A stretch of DNA of 64,000 nucleotides from Anaerolineae bacterium. Its GTDB lineage: Bacteria; Chloroflexota; Anaerolineae; Aggregatilineales; Aggregatilineaceae. How positions within the stretch are numbered: the stretch's first letter is position 1; each line of letters begins with the position of its first letter. Positions 49,933 to 59,313 of this stretch are shown here, piece by piece. The position numbers were made by a program, and so were the translations under genes. Location of the stretch: the NCBI GenBank assembly GCA_018432315.1, contig JAHDLB010000010.1, positions 62,001-126,000 of the forward strand, given 5' to 3'. The notes beneath the pieces were generated by a model, which saw nothing but the letters and a program-made list of their open reading frames with translations, searched no databases and was not told where the DNA came from.

Positions 49933-50157
49933 GTGAGCGAGATGCAGCCCGACCAAAAGCCTGACGAGGTGGAGTATTTTGGCGCGCCGACCGAATATGC
50001 CGACGCGCAGGAAGCGCCGGAATGGGTCGTAACGGCGACCAAAATCCTGTTCTTTCTGCCGGGCGCGCTGGTGACGGCGACGACCATCCCGTTGATCGTT
50101 CTGGGGCTGCTGCTGGTGTGCCTTTTCGGGTGCGTCGTTCTGGTGATGGCGCTCTGA
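49933..50157 (+). CDS. Small membrane protein with one hydrophobic segment pair
   Basis: The 74-residue protein starts at GTG 49933 (ATG at 49942 is also possible). An acidic N-terminal half (residues 1-30) is followed by a long hydrophobic stretch (about 35-74, TKILFFLPGALVTATTIPLI onward) that could span the membrane once or twice. No family is recognised. It may be co-transcribed with the nitrilase homologue. Confidence 0.6.
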   Translation: MSEMQPDQKPDEVEYFGAPTEYADAQEAPEWVVTATKILFFLPGALVTATTIPLIVLGLLLVCLFGCVVLVMAL

Positions 50158-50182
50158 TTTTCAACTGGAGACTGGTTTCTGT

Positions 50183-50213
50183 CCGCCCGGCGTGGTCACC
50201 GTCGGGCGGCTTT
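50183..50213 (+). terminator. Weak terminator-like hairpin
   Basis: CCGCCCG (50183-50189) pairs with CGGGCGG (50203-50209), with GGTCACC able to pair inside the loop. Only CTTT follows, so termination would be weak. Confidence 0.35.
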
Positions 50214-50248
50214 GTGAGCGCGAAAGCGCGCGAAAGAGTGAGTGCAGC

Positions 50249-51286
50249 ATGGATCGCATTGATCTGCGCAGCGACACGGTGAGCTGGCCGACTCCCGACA
50301 TGCGCCGGGCGATGGCCGAGGCGCCGGTGGGTGATGACGTGTACGGTGAAGATCCGACCGTCAATCGGCTGGAAGCCCTCGCAGCGGAGAAGCTGGGCAA
50401 AGAGGCCGGGCTGTTCGTCGCCAGCGGGACGATGGGCAACCTGGTCGCCGTGCTGGCCCATTGCGGGCGCGGCGACGAGATCATTCTGGGCGACCGGGCT
50501 CACACGCACATCTACGAAGCCGGGGGTATTTCGGCGCTGGGCGGGGTGCACCCGCGGCCGGTCTCCGTGCAGCCCGACGGCACGCTGCCGCTGGACGCCA
50601 TTCGCCGCGCCATCCGGCCCGTCGACGTCCATTTCCCGCGCACGCGGTTGATCGCGCTGGAGAACACCCAGGGGACGGTGGGCGGCATTCCGGTGCCCAA
50701 GAGCTACATCGACGCGGTGGGCGAGATCGCTCGTGAGCACGGCCTGAAACTGCACATCGACGGGGCGCGGATCTTCAACGCGGCCACGGCCCTGGGGTGC
50801 CCGGTGGCCGAGCTGGTCGCCGCCGCCGACAGCGTGACGTTCTGCCTGTCGAAGGGGCTGATCGCGCCGGTCGGCTCGGTGCTGGTCGGATCGCGCGCGT
50901 TCATCGACGAGGCGCGGCGCGCGCGGAAGATCCTCGGCGGCGGGATGCGCCAGGCGGGTATCCTGGCGGCTGCCGGGCTGATCGCGCTGGAGAAGATGAC
51001 GCTGCGCCTGGACGAGGATCACGCCCACGCGCGGATGCTGGCCGAGGGGCTGGCCGAGATGCCGGCGATTGAGATCGATCCGGGCCGGGTGATGACGAAC
51101 ATGGTATTTTTCGCGCTGCGCGAGGAGGCCGGCATGACCGCGCCCGCGCTGGCCGAGCGGCTGAAGGCATACAACATCTGGATGATGGCGCGCGACGACC
51201 GGGGCTTCCGCGCGGTCACGCATTACTGGATTCGCCGCGAGCACATCGCGCAGGTGTTGGACGCGATCCGAAAGGAATTGTCGTGA
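50249..51286 (+). CDS. Low-specificity L-threonine aldolase
   Basis: The 345-residue PLP enzyme splits threonine (or allo-threonine) into glycine and acetaldehyde. [19 protein letters not shown] is the usual start, [15 protein letters not shown] follows, Asp171 in [12 protein letters not shown] contacts the cofactor ring, and Lys202 in [13 protein letters not shown] is the PLP lysine. GAGTGAG precedes the ATG. The next gene starts with GTG overlapping its stop. Confidence 0.94.
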   Translation: MDRIDLRSDTVSWPTPDMRRAMAEAPVGDDVYGEDPTVNRLEALAAEKLGKEAGLFVASGTMGNLVAVLAHCGRGDEIILGDRAHTHIYEAGGISALGGVHPRPVSVQPDGTLPLDAIRRAIRPVDVHFPRTRLIALENTQGTVGGIPVPKSYIDAVGEIAREHGLKLHIDGARIFNAATALGCPVAELVAAADSVTFCLSKGLIAPVGSVLVGSRAFIDEARRARKILGGGMRQAGILAAAGLIALEKMTLRLDEDHAHARMLAEGLAEMPAIEIDPGRVMTNMVFFALREEAGMTAPALAERLKAYNIWMMARDDRGFRAVTHYWIRREHIAQVLDAIRKELS

Positions 51287-52080
51287 CGTCTCCGTTCGTC
51301 GATCCGGAGGAGAAAGGCAGCACGCCCGAACCGGAAACCCCGCCGCGTCCGATGGTCCCGCGCACGCAGCGGCTGCGCACCGGGCACCAGCCGCAGGCGA
51401 TCCCGCTGCGGGGTGCGGACGATGTGTGGCATGACGATCCGGGCGACGAAACGCCGCGCAGCACGCGCCAGGACCTCGACCCCATTTTCGGCTACATCCT
51501 GGCGATGGCGCTCAGCGTGGGGCTGACGCCGCTTCCCGATAACACGCGCTACGTCGCGTTGTGGGCCTTCATGGCGATCATGGGCGGCATGGCGTTTTTG
51601 CTGGGCAGCGGAATCCGGCTGAAAGTGACCGATCCCGGTGACCTGGTGTGGGGCCTGGCCCTCGGCCTGCTCACCGGCGGGGCGCTGCTCCTGGTCGGGT
51701 CCGATACGCTGCGGACGGCGTCAGAGCGGCTGTTCGGGGCCGGGGATCCCGACAATCCCCTGTTGATGACGTGGGTCTTTCAAGCGACGGTGTTCGTCAT
51801 GCCGTTCTCCGAGGCGCTGTTCTTCCGCGGCGCGCTGCAGCGCGGCCACCCGATCCCCGTGGTGGCGCTGATGGCGAGCGCGTGGTCTGGCCTGATGTTC
51901 TTCCCGAACCTGGGGCTGGCCGAAACGCCCGTTGTCGGCGCCGTGTTTGGGACGGCGCTCGTGCTCCTCAATTTCCTCTACAGCTACGTCAGCTTCCGGA
52001 ACGGATTGGCTGCCAGCCTGCTCTGCCAGGTGATCGCGGGCAGCCTGATCCTGCTGGTCCCCATGCTCGTCAGCCTGTAG
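51283..52080 (+). CDS. CPBP-like intramembrane protease homologue, degenerate
   Basis: The 265-residue protein has a disordered, Pro-rich cytoplasmic N-terminus (1-65) and about six membrane helices. SEALFFRGALQRGHP aligns with the EExxxR motif of CPBP (Rce1-like) proteases, but Ala replaces the second Glu. The later conserved His/Asn positions are also unclear, so protease activity is doubtful. The GTG start overlaps the threonine aldolase stop (GTGA). Confidence 0.65.
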   Translation: MTSPFVDPEEKGSTPEPETPPRPMVPRTQRLRTGHQPQAIPLRGADDVWHDDPGDETPRSTRQDLDPIFGYILAMALSVGLTPLPDNTRYVALWAFMAIMGGMAFLLGSGIRLKVTDPGDLVWGLALGLLTGGALLLVGSDTLRTASERLFGAGDPDNPLLMTWVFQATVFVMPFSEALFFRGALQRGHPIPVVALMASAWSGLMFFPNLGLAETPVVGAVFGTALVLLNFLYSYVSFRNGLAASLLCQVIAGSLILLVPMLVSL

Positions 52081-52834
52081 CGCGGCGCACCAGTTGCCGG
52101 GCGATCCTGTTTCGCGCGCGGAAGAAGAGCGCCTGCGCGGGGTGGGGAAACCATTGGTGCGGGTGAAACGTGATGTACAGCCCGGCGTCGCGGCGCGTCA
52201 GCTCGGCCAGGATGGCGCGCAGCGTAGTTGGCCTGCCGGGTTGGCCGGGCTGGTAATGGTCGTAGCGCCGCCAGCGCCAGGTTGCGTCCGACAGGTAGGC
52301 GACGTTGGTGAAGTCGATGCTGAGCGTCGTCTCGCCGAGCAGGCCGGCCTTGTCGAGCAGTCCCGGCGCGTCGCGCAGCAGGTCGAGATTGCCGTGATAG
52401 GTCGGCGCGGTGGGCGGGGCACCGTGAGCGGCCACGGTCCGGGCCGGGAAACCCGCGCGGCGAAATGCTTCCAGGTCCTTGAGGAACAACTCGCGCGCCC
52501 GCACCACGTCGCCGCGCGCGCGATCGAGCGTCTCGAAGTGATAGCCCACCTCGTGGCCGAGATCGGCGACGGCCCGGATGGCCTGCCAGTCGAATCCCTG
52601 CTCGCGGCGCCGGAAGTAAAACGTGCCCTGCACGTTGTAGCGATCGGCGATGCGCGCCAGCGAGACGGCGTGTGCTTCGCGGTAGTCTACGTCCAGCCGC
52701 AGGATGACGAACGGGGTAGGCGGCGGCGCGGCGCGGGCCAAAAAACCGGCCACCGAGAAGACCGGCATATGGCGAATGCGCTGGCAGAACAGGTCGAACG
52801 CGGCAAAGGTGAAATCGAGCGGCACCGGCTTCAC
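52070..52834 (-). CDS. Polysaccharide-deacetylase-like (NodB-fold) protein
   Basis: The 254-residue protein has NodB-type features. FVILRLDVDYREAH carries Asp48 and Asp50, GHEVGYHFETL carries the His pair, and YNVQGTFYF and LYITFHPHQWF match later strands. It would deacetylate or hydrolyse an amide or ester on a glycan; the substrate is unknown. The GTG start overlaps the lipoprotein stop by four bases, so it is translated with that gene. Its end overlaps the convergent CPBP-like gene by 11 bases. Confidence 0.8.
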   Translation of the reverse strand: MKPVPLDFTFAAFDLFCQRIRHMPVFSVAGFLARAAPPPTPFVILRLDVDYREAHAVSLARIADRYNVQGTFYFRRREQGFDWQAIRAVADLGHEVGYHFETLDRARGDVVRARELFLKDLEAFRRAGFPARTVAAHGAPPTAPTYHGNLDLLRDAPGLLDKAGLLGETTLSIDFTNVAYLSDATWRWRRYDHYQPGQPGRPTTLRAILAELTRRDAGLYITFHPHQWFPHPAQALFFRARNRIARQLVRRATG

Positions 52835-54174
52835 TCCGGCTCCCAGATGCGGATGCGTTCCAGGCGGCAGGTCGCGGGGACGCTCTGCGCGTAGCAGAAG
52901 AAGGCGATTGACCCGCTGGTGAAGGTCTCGTCGTCGAAGCTCCGGACCCGCTCGCCGTTGATGCCCAACGCCACCGATCCATCGCGCGAGGTTTCGATGG
53001 TGAGCAGATTCCCGGCAGTGAGCGGGCGAATGGCCGGGTGTGGGGTCCAGTCCTGGATCTCGATGCGATTCTGGTTGCGCTGGATGATCGCCACGCGATA
53101 CTCGTCGCGCGTGGAAATACCGAAGTAGATGAAGTTGTAGTCGTCCTGGTAGTTGAACCAGATTCCCAGGCGACCGTCGTCCACATCCTCTTCGACCATC
53201 CGCACCTCGGCCTCGACCACGTAATCTTCGAAACGCTGGCTCTCGATGGATCCCCAGGATACGGCGTGATCGCGGTCCTCGATGTCGATGAGCGCGATCT
53301 CGTATGCGCCGTCGACGATCTGGTTGACGAAGGTATTGTCGCGGCCCTGATACCACGCCGACTCGCCACCGTTTTCAGAGAACGTCTCGTCCAGGCGCAG
53401 CACATAGCCGGCGCGTTCGGCAGGGGAGAGGGTGGGGACATCACCGGCCACCGGAGTCCCGGCGGGCTCGGGCGGCGCGGTGGCCGAAGCGCTCGACAGG
53501 TACTGCATGGTGTACACCGCGCTCAGGCCGCCATCCGCCGAGCGCAGCGTTTCCAGCCCGACCGGCCACGTTCCCTCGGGCCGGAAGGTAGTCACAGCCT
53601 GGCCCAGGACGTCGATCGTCGCGAACCAGTCGAACAGCGCGCCGCTGGACGCGCTGACGACCGCCGCCAGCGGGTCCTGGGCCGGGTTCCCTTCAGCGAT
53701 CCACGTGCGAAAGCCGCTCGCCAGCGTCGAGGCCAGGGCATCCAGCCCCAGGTGCTCCGCGATCTGGTAACGCTGGTTGTGAAAGGCGAGGATCCACAGC
53801 GTGGCCGAGGTCGTCGATTCGTCGACGGTCAGCTCGATCGGGTAGTCGGTCAGGTCGAATTCGTCGGTAACATCGCCGGGGCGGTTGGCCGGATACAGCA
53901 GGTACGAGTACGCGCCCTGCGGATCGGCCATGACCAGCAGCACCTGGGCGGACTGGTCGGGTGCGCGCTTCAGCAGCGCGATCGACGGGAGCGTGACGCG
54001 CAGGCGCGGCCCGGTCGACGAGGTGTCGTCGTCGTGCAGCGCCGGGGTTTCCGGGGTGGGATGGGCGGGTGAGCTGACCTGTGTCGGCGCGGGCGTATTG
54101 GGGCTGTCTTGGGGCGAGCAGGCTAGCAGCGCCAGGCCCGCGCACAGGCAGATCGTCAGCCACCGGCGGAACAT
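52831..54174 (-). CDS. Lipoprotein with a C-terminal jelly-roll (concanavalin-like) domain
   Basis: The 447-residue protein has a lipoprotein signal with Cys19 (LALLAC) and a Pro/Thr-rich linker. Residues about 55-230 form a domain of unknown type. The last ~190 residues (LRLDETFSENGGESAWYQG, YVVEAEVRMVEEDVDDGRLG, FIYFGISTRDEYRVAI) look like a carbohydrate-binding jelly roll of the LamG/DUF1080 kind. It lies 18 bases after the 1-kilo-residue gene and overlaps the NodB-like gene, suggesting an envelope-linked operon. Confidence 0.78.
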   Translation of the reverse strand: MFRRWLTICLCAGLALLACSPQDSPNTPAPTQVSSPAHPTPETPALHDDDTSSTGPRLRVTLPSIALLKRAPDQSAQVLLVMADPQGAYSYLLYPANRPGDVTDEFDLTDYPIELTVDESTTSATLWILAFHNQRYQIAEHLGLDALASTLASGFRTWIAEGNPAQDPLAAVVSASSGALFDWFATIDVLGQAVTTFRPEGTWPVGLETLRSADGGLSAVYTMQYLSSASATAPPEPAGTPVAGDVPTLSPAERAGYVLRLDETFSENGGESAWYQGRDNTFVNQIVDGAYEIALIDIEDRDHAVSWGSIESQRFEDYVVEAEVRMVEEDVDDGRLGIWFNYQDDYNFIYFGISTRDEYRVAIIQRNQNRIEIQDWTPHPAIRPLTAGNLLTIETSRDGSVALGINGERVRSFDDETFTSGSIAFFCYAQSVPATCRLERIRIWEPE

Positions 54175-54192
54175 CAGCGACTCCTTTAGGGG

Positions 54193-57100
54193 CTAGGGAT
54201 GGGTGCGCACGTGCTTACGCGCGAAATAGCCGTGAATCCAGCGCAGGGCTTCGAGCGCGCTGGCCGGCTGTCGCAGCCCGATTTCGAGCTGGCGGCCCAC
54301 GCTGCCGTTCGACAGCACGCGGTTGTTGGCGCGCTCGGTCATGATGCCGATCACTTCCGCCAGATGCTGGCAGTCCATGGCGAACTGGTCGCGGATGCGC
54401 CGCTGGTTGTACAGCGACAGCGTGTTCCAAAGGCTGTCCAACTCGGCAGCCAGCATTTCCGCGGTCGTGCAGCAGGCGAATTCGTCCTCGAAAGCGCGCT
54501 GCAGCCCCCCCAACAGGCGCGTGATCGCGTCCGTCTCGCGCAGGAAGATCGCCGCCGACCGGCTCCCGAACAGGTGCGCCATCGCTTCGCGCTCCAGGCT
54601 CAGCGGCAGGCGCTGGTGATCGCCCATCGCGCCCCCGATGAAGCGCAGGAGATCGACGCCGTTTTCGGGCGGGATCGCGTGTTCCAGCAACTGCGCGGCG
54701 ATCTGCGCGCGGCTGCGCTTGCGCATTGCGTCCCGGTGGCCCAGCTCGTACACCTGGTGCAGGATCGCCAGGGCGTTCGACGCGAGGCGACTCCGTTCCG
54801 GATCGGTCAGCCCGCCCGTCAGGGTGTCCAGCTCGCGGCGGAGGCGGTGGTTGGGCGGCGATTCTTTGGACGTGTGATAAGCGGTCGCCATGTCGATGAA
54901 CAGTCCCGCCGCCACGTGAACGCGCTCGGCGAACTCGACCAGGTCGGCCTTTTCCAGCGCCAGGCGCATCAGGTAGGCCGCGCGCAGGGCTTCCGCGATG
55001 GACGAGCCGATCTCGCTCTCCAGAAACTGGATGACCATGGGCGCGTGCTGGATCGGCACGCCGCGAATATAGCGCCGCAGCAGTTCCAGCGATACTTCGG
55101 TGACTTCCTCGTCCCAGGTGATGAGGGGCCACATCCGTGTGATCAGGGTGGTGCCTTCCGTGCCCATCGCGAGCGTGTGCTCGACCAGGGCGGCACCGAC
55201 GCGCAGCGCGTCCAGCGCGTTGTGCGGGCGGGCGTGGAACTGCAGCAGGTTGAGCGCGTTCTCCTGGCCGACGACGCTGATCAGGTTGGTGTCGTTGAAG
55301 ATCATACTGGTCAGGCGCTGGGCGGCGTATTCCTGATCGGCGGCCCACTGGCGGTTTTGCAGCGCGCCGCAGTAGATCATGGCGCGCGGCTCCGGGCGGA
55401 TCTGGCTGCCTTCCAGGTGTTCCAGCGCTTTCGTTATCTCTTCGGGCGGCAGCGCGGTCAGCCGGAAAAGTTCCTCCACCAGCCGGGCGAAATCGAGCAG
55501 CCGTTCGGGGCCGAAGGCGCTGTACTGGTAGAATTCCAGCAGGGCGACGGCGTCCTCATACTGCTGCGTTTCGAGCAGAAGCTGCACCAGGATGCGCGGG
55601 CCGGGCGCCTCGAGCACCTGGATGGCCGAGACCTGGCTGAATTCCTGGATGATGTGCTGGATCAGGTTGTGGAACTGCGCGGCCTGGGGCGACTGAGCCA
55701 TGACCAGCAGGGCCTGGAGGGCGTTCAGGTCCACCAGCTCGGGGCGCTGCAAGAACATCGCCCACTCGGCGAGCCGCGTCAGGATCAACATGCGGTGCCC
55801 CTCGCCGAACGCGCGCGCCCCTTGGTCGAGCACGTGAGGCGGCGCGCCATGCCGGGGCGCCGGCTGCAAATAGGACAGGGCCGTCTGTAGGGGCGGGGGA
55901 AGCTGCCGGACCAGTTCGCTATCGCCGAGCAGGCGGTACAGATCGCCTGCGGGCAGCACGTCTACCGCGGTCAGGAAGACGGCCTCCGCCAGCGCGGCAT
56001 GGGTTCGCGCCGGGCGCTGGACCAGTCGCAGCAGGTCGGGAATGGCCTCGCGCAGGCGCAGCGCTGCCGGGGCCGCCTGGGCTTCTTTGAGGAACTGGAT
56101 GGCCGGGGTCAAATCGTCCTGCTTCAGGAGTTCGGCCATCCGTGCCGCCGCCGCCGCGTGCAGGATGGAATGCCAGCGCAGCGCGGCAGCCTCCGGACTG
56201 CGGCGCAGCCAGCGATCAAGCAGGGCGTACGCGGTGGCAGCCTGCCCGGCCCGGATCGCGGCGCTGATCTGGTCGGTGATGGCGCTGGCGATGGCCGGGT
56301 TGGTCACGGCCACGGCGGGGATCACGTCGGCAGAATCGGTATCGTTGAGCGCCAGGGCAAACGCCAGCAGGTGGCGCGCGTAGACCAGCCGCAGATCGTC
56401 GGACAGCGTGGGGTCTTCGCGCAGGATCGACGCCACGGTCGCGCGGTCGGCGGGCTGGCCGTCACGGACCGTCTGGTCGATGGCGGCGCGGCGCGATACC
56501 CAGGCCAGCGCGCGCCCGAGATTCTCCTTGTGCATGGCCCGCCAGACCGTGGTGCGCGACAGCTCCTGTGTCTGCTCGACGACCAGCGACGGGTCGAGCC
56601 GGAGCTGGGCGACCATGTAGTGGCTGTACGAATCGGCGGGCGCGTCGCCGAGGAGTTTCCCGGCGTTCCAATCGAAAACCAGGTGTTCCGGCGCGGAGTC
56701 CGGGCGGGCGATGAATTTGATCTGCGCCTGGGTCGTGGCCGGGTGCAAGGCGTGAGTCGCGAAGGTGATCCCGACGCGCGCCGGAACCGGCAGCAGGCTG
56801 AGCAGTCCCTGGATGAACTGCAGCCGCGCTTCGAGCGACGGCGGTCCGTTGACGATCGCCAGCGGCTTGCCCTGCACGAGCCCGGCCAGCAGGCCCTCGA
56901 CGGTCGGGAACGAATCGCGGCAGGTCAGAATGAGGCTGTACAGCGCCTCGGCCTGCGCGTCGGCGCTCAGGGGCGCGACGTCGCGCAGCTCGAACGGCAG
57001 CAGGTTTTCCTTGACGGCGCTGAACGAGGGCATGTTCGTCATGCCCAGCGGGCGCAGCGCGAGCACGTTCCCGCCCAGCGCGCGCAGCGGTTCCGCCGGC

Positions 57101-57390
57101 AGCAGGATGTACAGCACCTGGGCCAGCCCGGCGTCGTTCGGCTGCGCTTTCGCCAGGATGAAATCGACCGTCTCGCCCCGGAACAGGCCGACCGCGCCCG
57201 GCATCGTTTCGGACAGGTCCGCCGCCGGGGGCGACGCCAGCCGGGCCACGCGCACACACTCCATCGCCTGGGCGGGGGTGACGCCGGGCGTCCGCGCGAT
57301 GACTCCCGGCGTGGCGCTGCTGCGCTGCCGGTGGTCGACCAGGGTGCCCACGTACAGCCGTTCGAGCTTGAAGACCGGAGAGTCAGACAC
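54193..57390 (-). CDS. Very large helical-repeat protein of unknown function
   Basis: The protein has about 1065 residues. GTG at 57390 with GAGGC just upstream is the likelier start; a GTG at 57411 lacks a ribosome-binding site. Residues 1-230 form a mixed alpha/beta domain (FKLERLYVGTLVDHRQRSS, GAVGLFRGETVDFIL). From about 250 to the end there are many helical pairs, as in alpha-solenoids. There is no signal peptide or membrane segment. The overall plan (small N-terminal domain plus long solenoid) recalls GTPase-associated adaptor proteins, but I cannot assign it. Confidence 0.75.
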   Translation of the reverse strand: MSDSPVFKLERLYVGTLVDHRQRSSATPGVIARTPGVTPAQAMECVRVARLASPPAADLSETMPGAVGLFRGETVDFILAKAQPNDAGLAQVLYILLPAEPLRALGGNVLALRPLGMTNMPSFSAVKENLLPFELRDVAPLSADAQAEALYSLILTCRDSFPTVEGLLAGLVQGKPLAIVNGPPSLEARLQFIQGLLSLLPVPARVGITFATHALHPATTQAQIKFIARPDSAPEHLVFDWNAGKLLGDAPADSYSHYMVAQLRLDPSLVVEQTQELSRTTVWRAMHKENLGRALAWVSRRAAIDQTVRDGQPADRATVASILREDPTLSDDLRLVYARHLLAFALALNDTDSADVIPAVAVTNPAIASAITDQISAAIRAGQAATAYALLDRWLRRSPEAAALRWHSILHAAAAARMAELLKQDDLTPAIQFLKEAQAAPAALRLREAIPDLLRLVQRPARTHAALAEAVFLTAVDVLPAGDLYRLLGDSELVRQLPPPLQTALSYLQPAPRHGAPPHVLDQGARAFGEGHRMLILTRLAEWAMFLQRPELVDLNALQALLVMAQSPQAAQFHNLIQHIIQEFSQVSAIQVLEAPGPRILVQLLLETQQYEDAVALLEFYQYSAFGPERLLDFARLVEELFRLTALPPEEITKALEHLEGSQIRPEPRAMIYCGALQNRQWAADQEYAAQRLTSMIFNDTNLISVVGQENALNLLQFHARPHNALDALRVGAALVEHTLAMGTEGTTLITRMWPLITWDEEVTEVSLELLRRYIRGVPIQHAPMVIQFLESEIGSSIAEALRAAYLMRLALEKADLVEFAERVHVAAGLFIDMATAYHTSKESPPNHRLRRELDTLTGGLTDPERSRLASNALAILHQVYELGHRDAMRKRSRAQIAAQLLEHAIPPENGVDLLRFIGGAMGDHQRLPLSLEREAMAHLFGSRSAAIFLRETDAITRLLGGLQRAFEDEFACCTTAEMLAAELDSLWNTLSLYNQRRIRDQFAMDCQHLAEVIGIMTERANNRVLSNGSVGRQLEIGLRQPASALEALRWIHGYFARKHVRTHP

Positions 57391-57575
57391 TTTTGCCTCG
57401 GTGGCTAACACATGAAACAGCCGGAATGCGCTTCTATTGTACAGGATGGCGGGCGCTTAGGCTAAACGCGTCTCGAAGGGGGATGAGGTGCGCGATGTGG
57501 CCCCGCCTGCGCGCGGGCGCGAACCTGTGTTAGAATGCGGGGCGTGACGTATCCGCAGCGAGGCGAGAGGTGCGC

Positions 57576-58565
57576 ATGAGCGAGCTTGTGCCTTCACCGG
57601 CCAGCGATCTGGCCCTGGAGGTGATCCCGCCGCTGGACCGGCACCCCGTGGCGGTTTACCTGGCGAGCCTGTCCCCCGGCTCGCGCCGGACGGTGCAGCA
57701 GTCGCTGGACGCGATTGCCGGGTTGTTGAGCGGGGGCGAGCTGGACGCGCTGGTGCTGGATTGGAGCGCGATCCGCTACCAGCACGCGGCGGCGGTGCGC
57801 GCCCAACTGGCCGCGGTCTACCGCCCGGCGACGGCCAACAAGATGCTGTCGGCGCTGCGCCAGGTGCTGCACCATGCCTGGAAGCTGGGGTTGATGGCGG
57901 CAGAGGATTATCACCGGGCGCGGGACGTCGCCAACGTCAAAGGGACGGCGCTGCCGGCAGGGCGCGACCTGGGCGCGGGCGAGATCGCCGCGCTGATGGA
58001 TGCCTGCGAGCGTGACCCGTCCCCGGCAGGCGCGCGCGACGCGGCGATCATCGCGCTGATGTACGCGACCGGGATACGGCGCGCGTCGGTGGTGACGCTG
58101 GCGCTGGACGATTTCGACGCCGCCGCCCGGACGCTCCGCGTGCGCGAGGCGAAGGGCCGCCGGGAATATCTGGCGCACATTCCCCAGGACGGCGCGCTGC
58201 GGGCGCTGGCGGACTGGCTGGCAGTGCGCGGGCCGGAGCCGGGACCGCTGTTCTGGCCGATCAACAAGGCGGGCCGGATGGCGCGCCGCCGGATGAGCAC
58301 GCAGGCGATCTACAACATCCTCGAGAAGCGGGCAATCGAGGCGGGCGTCGAGCACTTTTCGCCCCACGACCTGAGGCGCACCCTGGCCGGCGATCTGCTC
58401 GACGCGGGAGCGGACATCGTGACGGTGCAGAAAATCCTCGGCCACGCGAACGTGACCACGACGGCGCGCTACGATCGCCGCCCGGAAGAGACCAAGCGCA
58501 AAGCCGCCAACCTGATTCACGTCCCCTACCGCGGGCGCCGCCAGCCGCCGCTCGACGAGCCTTAA
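57576..58565 (+). CDS. Tyrosine recombinase (phage-integrase family)
   Basis: The 329-residue protein has an N-terminal SAM-like DNA-binding domain (25-115) and a complete catalytic domain. Arg168 (TGIRRASV), Lys193 (EAKGRRE), His264 and Arg267 (PHDLRRT), His290 (LGHANVTTT) and Tyr299 make up the catalytic set. AGAGG precedes the ATG. No tRNA, attachment repeat, excisionase or cargo genes are seen beside it, so it could be a chromosomal recombinase of XerC/D type or the remains of an element. It overlaps the convergent pyrophosphatase gene by four bases. Confidence 0.88.
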   Translation: MSELVPSPASDLALEVIPPLDRHPVAVYLASLSPGSRRTVQQSLDAIAGLLSGGELDALVLDWSAIRYQHAAAVRAQLAAVYRPATANKMLSALRQVLHHAWKLGLMAAEDYHRARDVANVKGTALPAGRDLGAGEIAALMDACERDPSPAGARDAAIIALMYATGIRRASVVTLALDDFDAAARTLRVREAKGRREYLAHIPQDGALRALADWLAVRGPEPGPLFWPINKAGRMARRRMSTQAIYNILEKRAIEAGVEHFSPHDLRRTLAGDLLDAGADIVTVQKILGHANVTTTARYDRRPEETKRKAANLIHVPYRGRRQPPLDEP

Positions 58566-59143
58566 TCGCCGGATGCCATGAGGTAATCCTGAAGCGCGTG
58601 CAGCGCGCGGGCGCGCATCGAGATCTGCATCTTGGCCTCGCGCGGCATTTCGCCGTAGGTCTGCGCCGCGCCGTCCGGCTGGAAGATGCTGTCCCAGCCG
58701 AAGCCGAACTGGCCGCGCGGGCGAGCGGTGATGGTGCCGCTGGCCTGGCCGGTGAAGGTGTGCAGCGCGCGCCCGTCGAACAGGCACAGGACGACGGTCG
58801 CCGTGGCGCTCCGGTCGTCCCAGGCGTCGAGCTGGCGGCACAAGCCGGCCTCGCCCACGGCGCCCAACACCCACTTGATCAGCGCGCCGGGATAGCCGTT
58901 CCAGACGTCGATCGCCAGCCCGGTGTCCTCCACCAGCGCCAGTCCCGCGCGTCCCTCGCTGGCGAGCGCGTCATACGCCTTGCGCGCCTTGTAGGCCCCC
59001 ACGACGGCGGGATCGAGCGCCTGGATTTCCGGCAGGTCGAGCGCGACGCGTTCGACCTGCACCGGGCACGCGCTCAACGCACCGCGAATCTCGCGGAGTT
59101 TCTCTTCATTCGACGTGACGAAATAGAGTTTCGGGCGTGTCAT
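58562..59143 (-). CDS. rdgB: XTP/dITP pyrophosphatase (HAM1/RdgB family)
   Basis: The 193-residue enzyme removes non-canonical purine nucleoside triphosphates. The start MTRPKLYFVTSNEEKLREI holds the nucleotide-binding loop with Ser-Asn and Lys. VEDTGLAID and the later FGFGWDSIFQP are family signatures. Length is normal. It is convergent with the recombinase gene and divergent from the AOR gene. Confidence 0.93.
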   Translation of the reverse strand: MTRPKLYFVTSNEEKLREIRGALSACPVQVERVALDLPEIQALDPAVVGAYKARKAYDALASEGRAGLALVEDTGLAIDVWNGYPGALIKWVLGAVGEAGLCRQLDAWDDRSATATVVLCLFDGRALHTFTGQASGTITARPRGQFGFGWDSIFQPDGAAQTYGEMPREAKMQISMRARALHALQDYLMASGD

Positions 59144-59236
59144 CGCTGCATCCTCCGGGTGTGATCATGTGTGTTTTGGGCGCATGGTGCATCGTGCAAA
59201 ATGATACCTTTTGGGCTGACTTTCGTTATCGCAAAC

Positions 59237-59265
59237 CTGACAGGGCACCCGACATCGGGTATTAT
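59237..59265 (+). promoter_or_regulatory. Promoter of the aldehyde oxidoreductase gene
   Basis: CTGACA (59237-59242) and TATTAT (59260-59265) are separated by exactly 17 bases. Transcription would start near 59272, so the first usable start is the ATG at 59314. This argues against longer upstream starts. Confidence 0.75.
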
Positions 59266-59313
59266 GGGGGTGAAAACACTTTTTGCCAGGATACTTTGGG
59301 AGAAAATGAATCC

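Noticed and set aside
54199-55890. A 563-codon plus-strand frame opposite the large solenoid gene
   Set aside because: It is a shadow frame rich in Gln, Arg and His. The minus-strand gene has natural composition and operon spacing.
59137-59313. A 59-residue N-terminal extension of the AOR protein
   Set aside because: It would start upstream of the -10 box at 59260-59265. The extension has no AOR similarity, and the ATG at 59314 has a GGGAGAA site.
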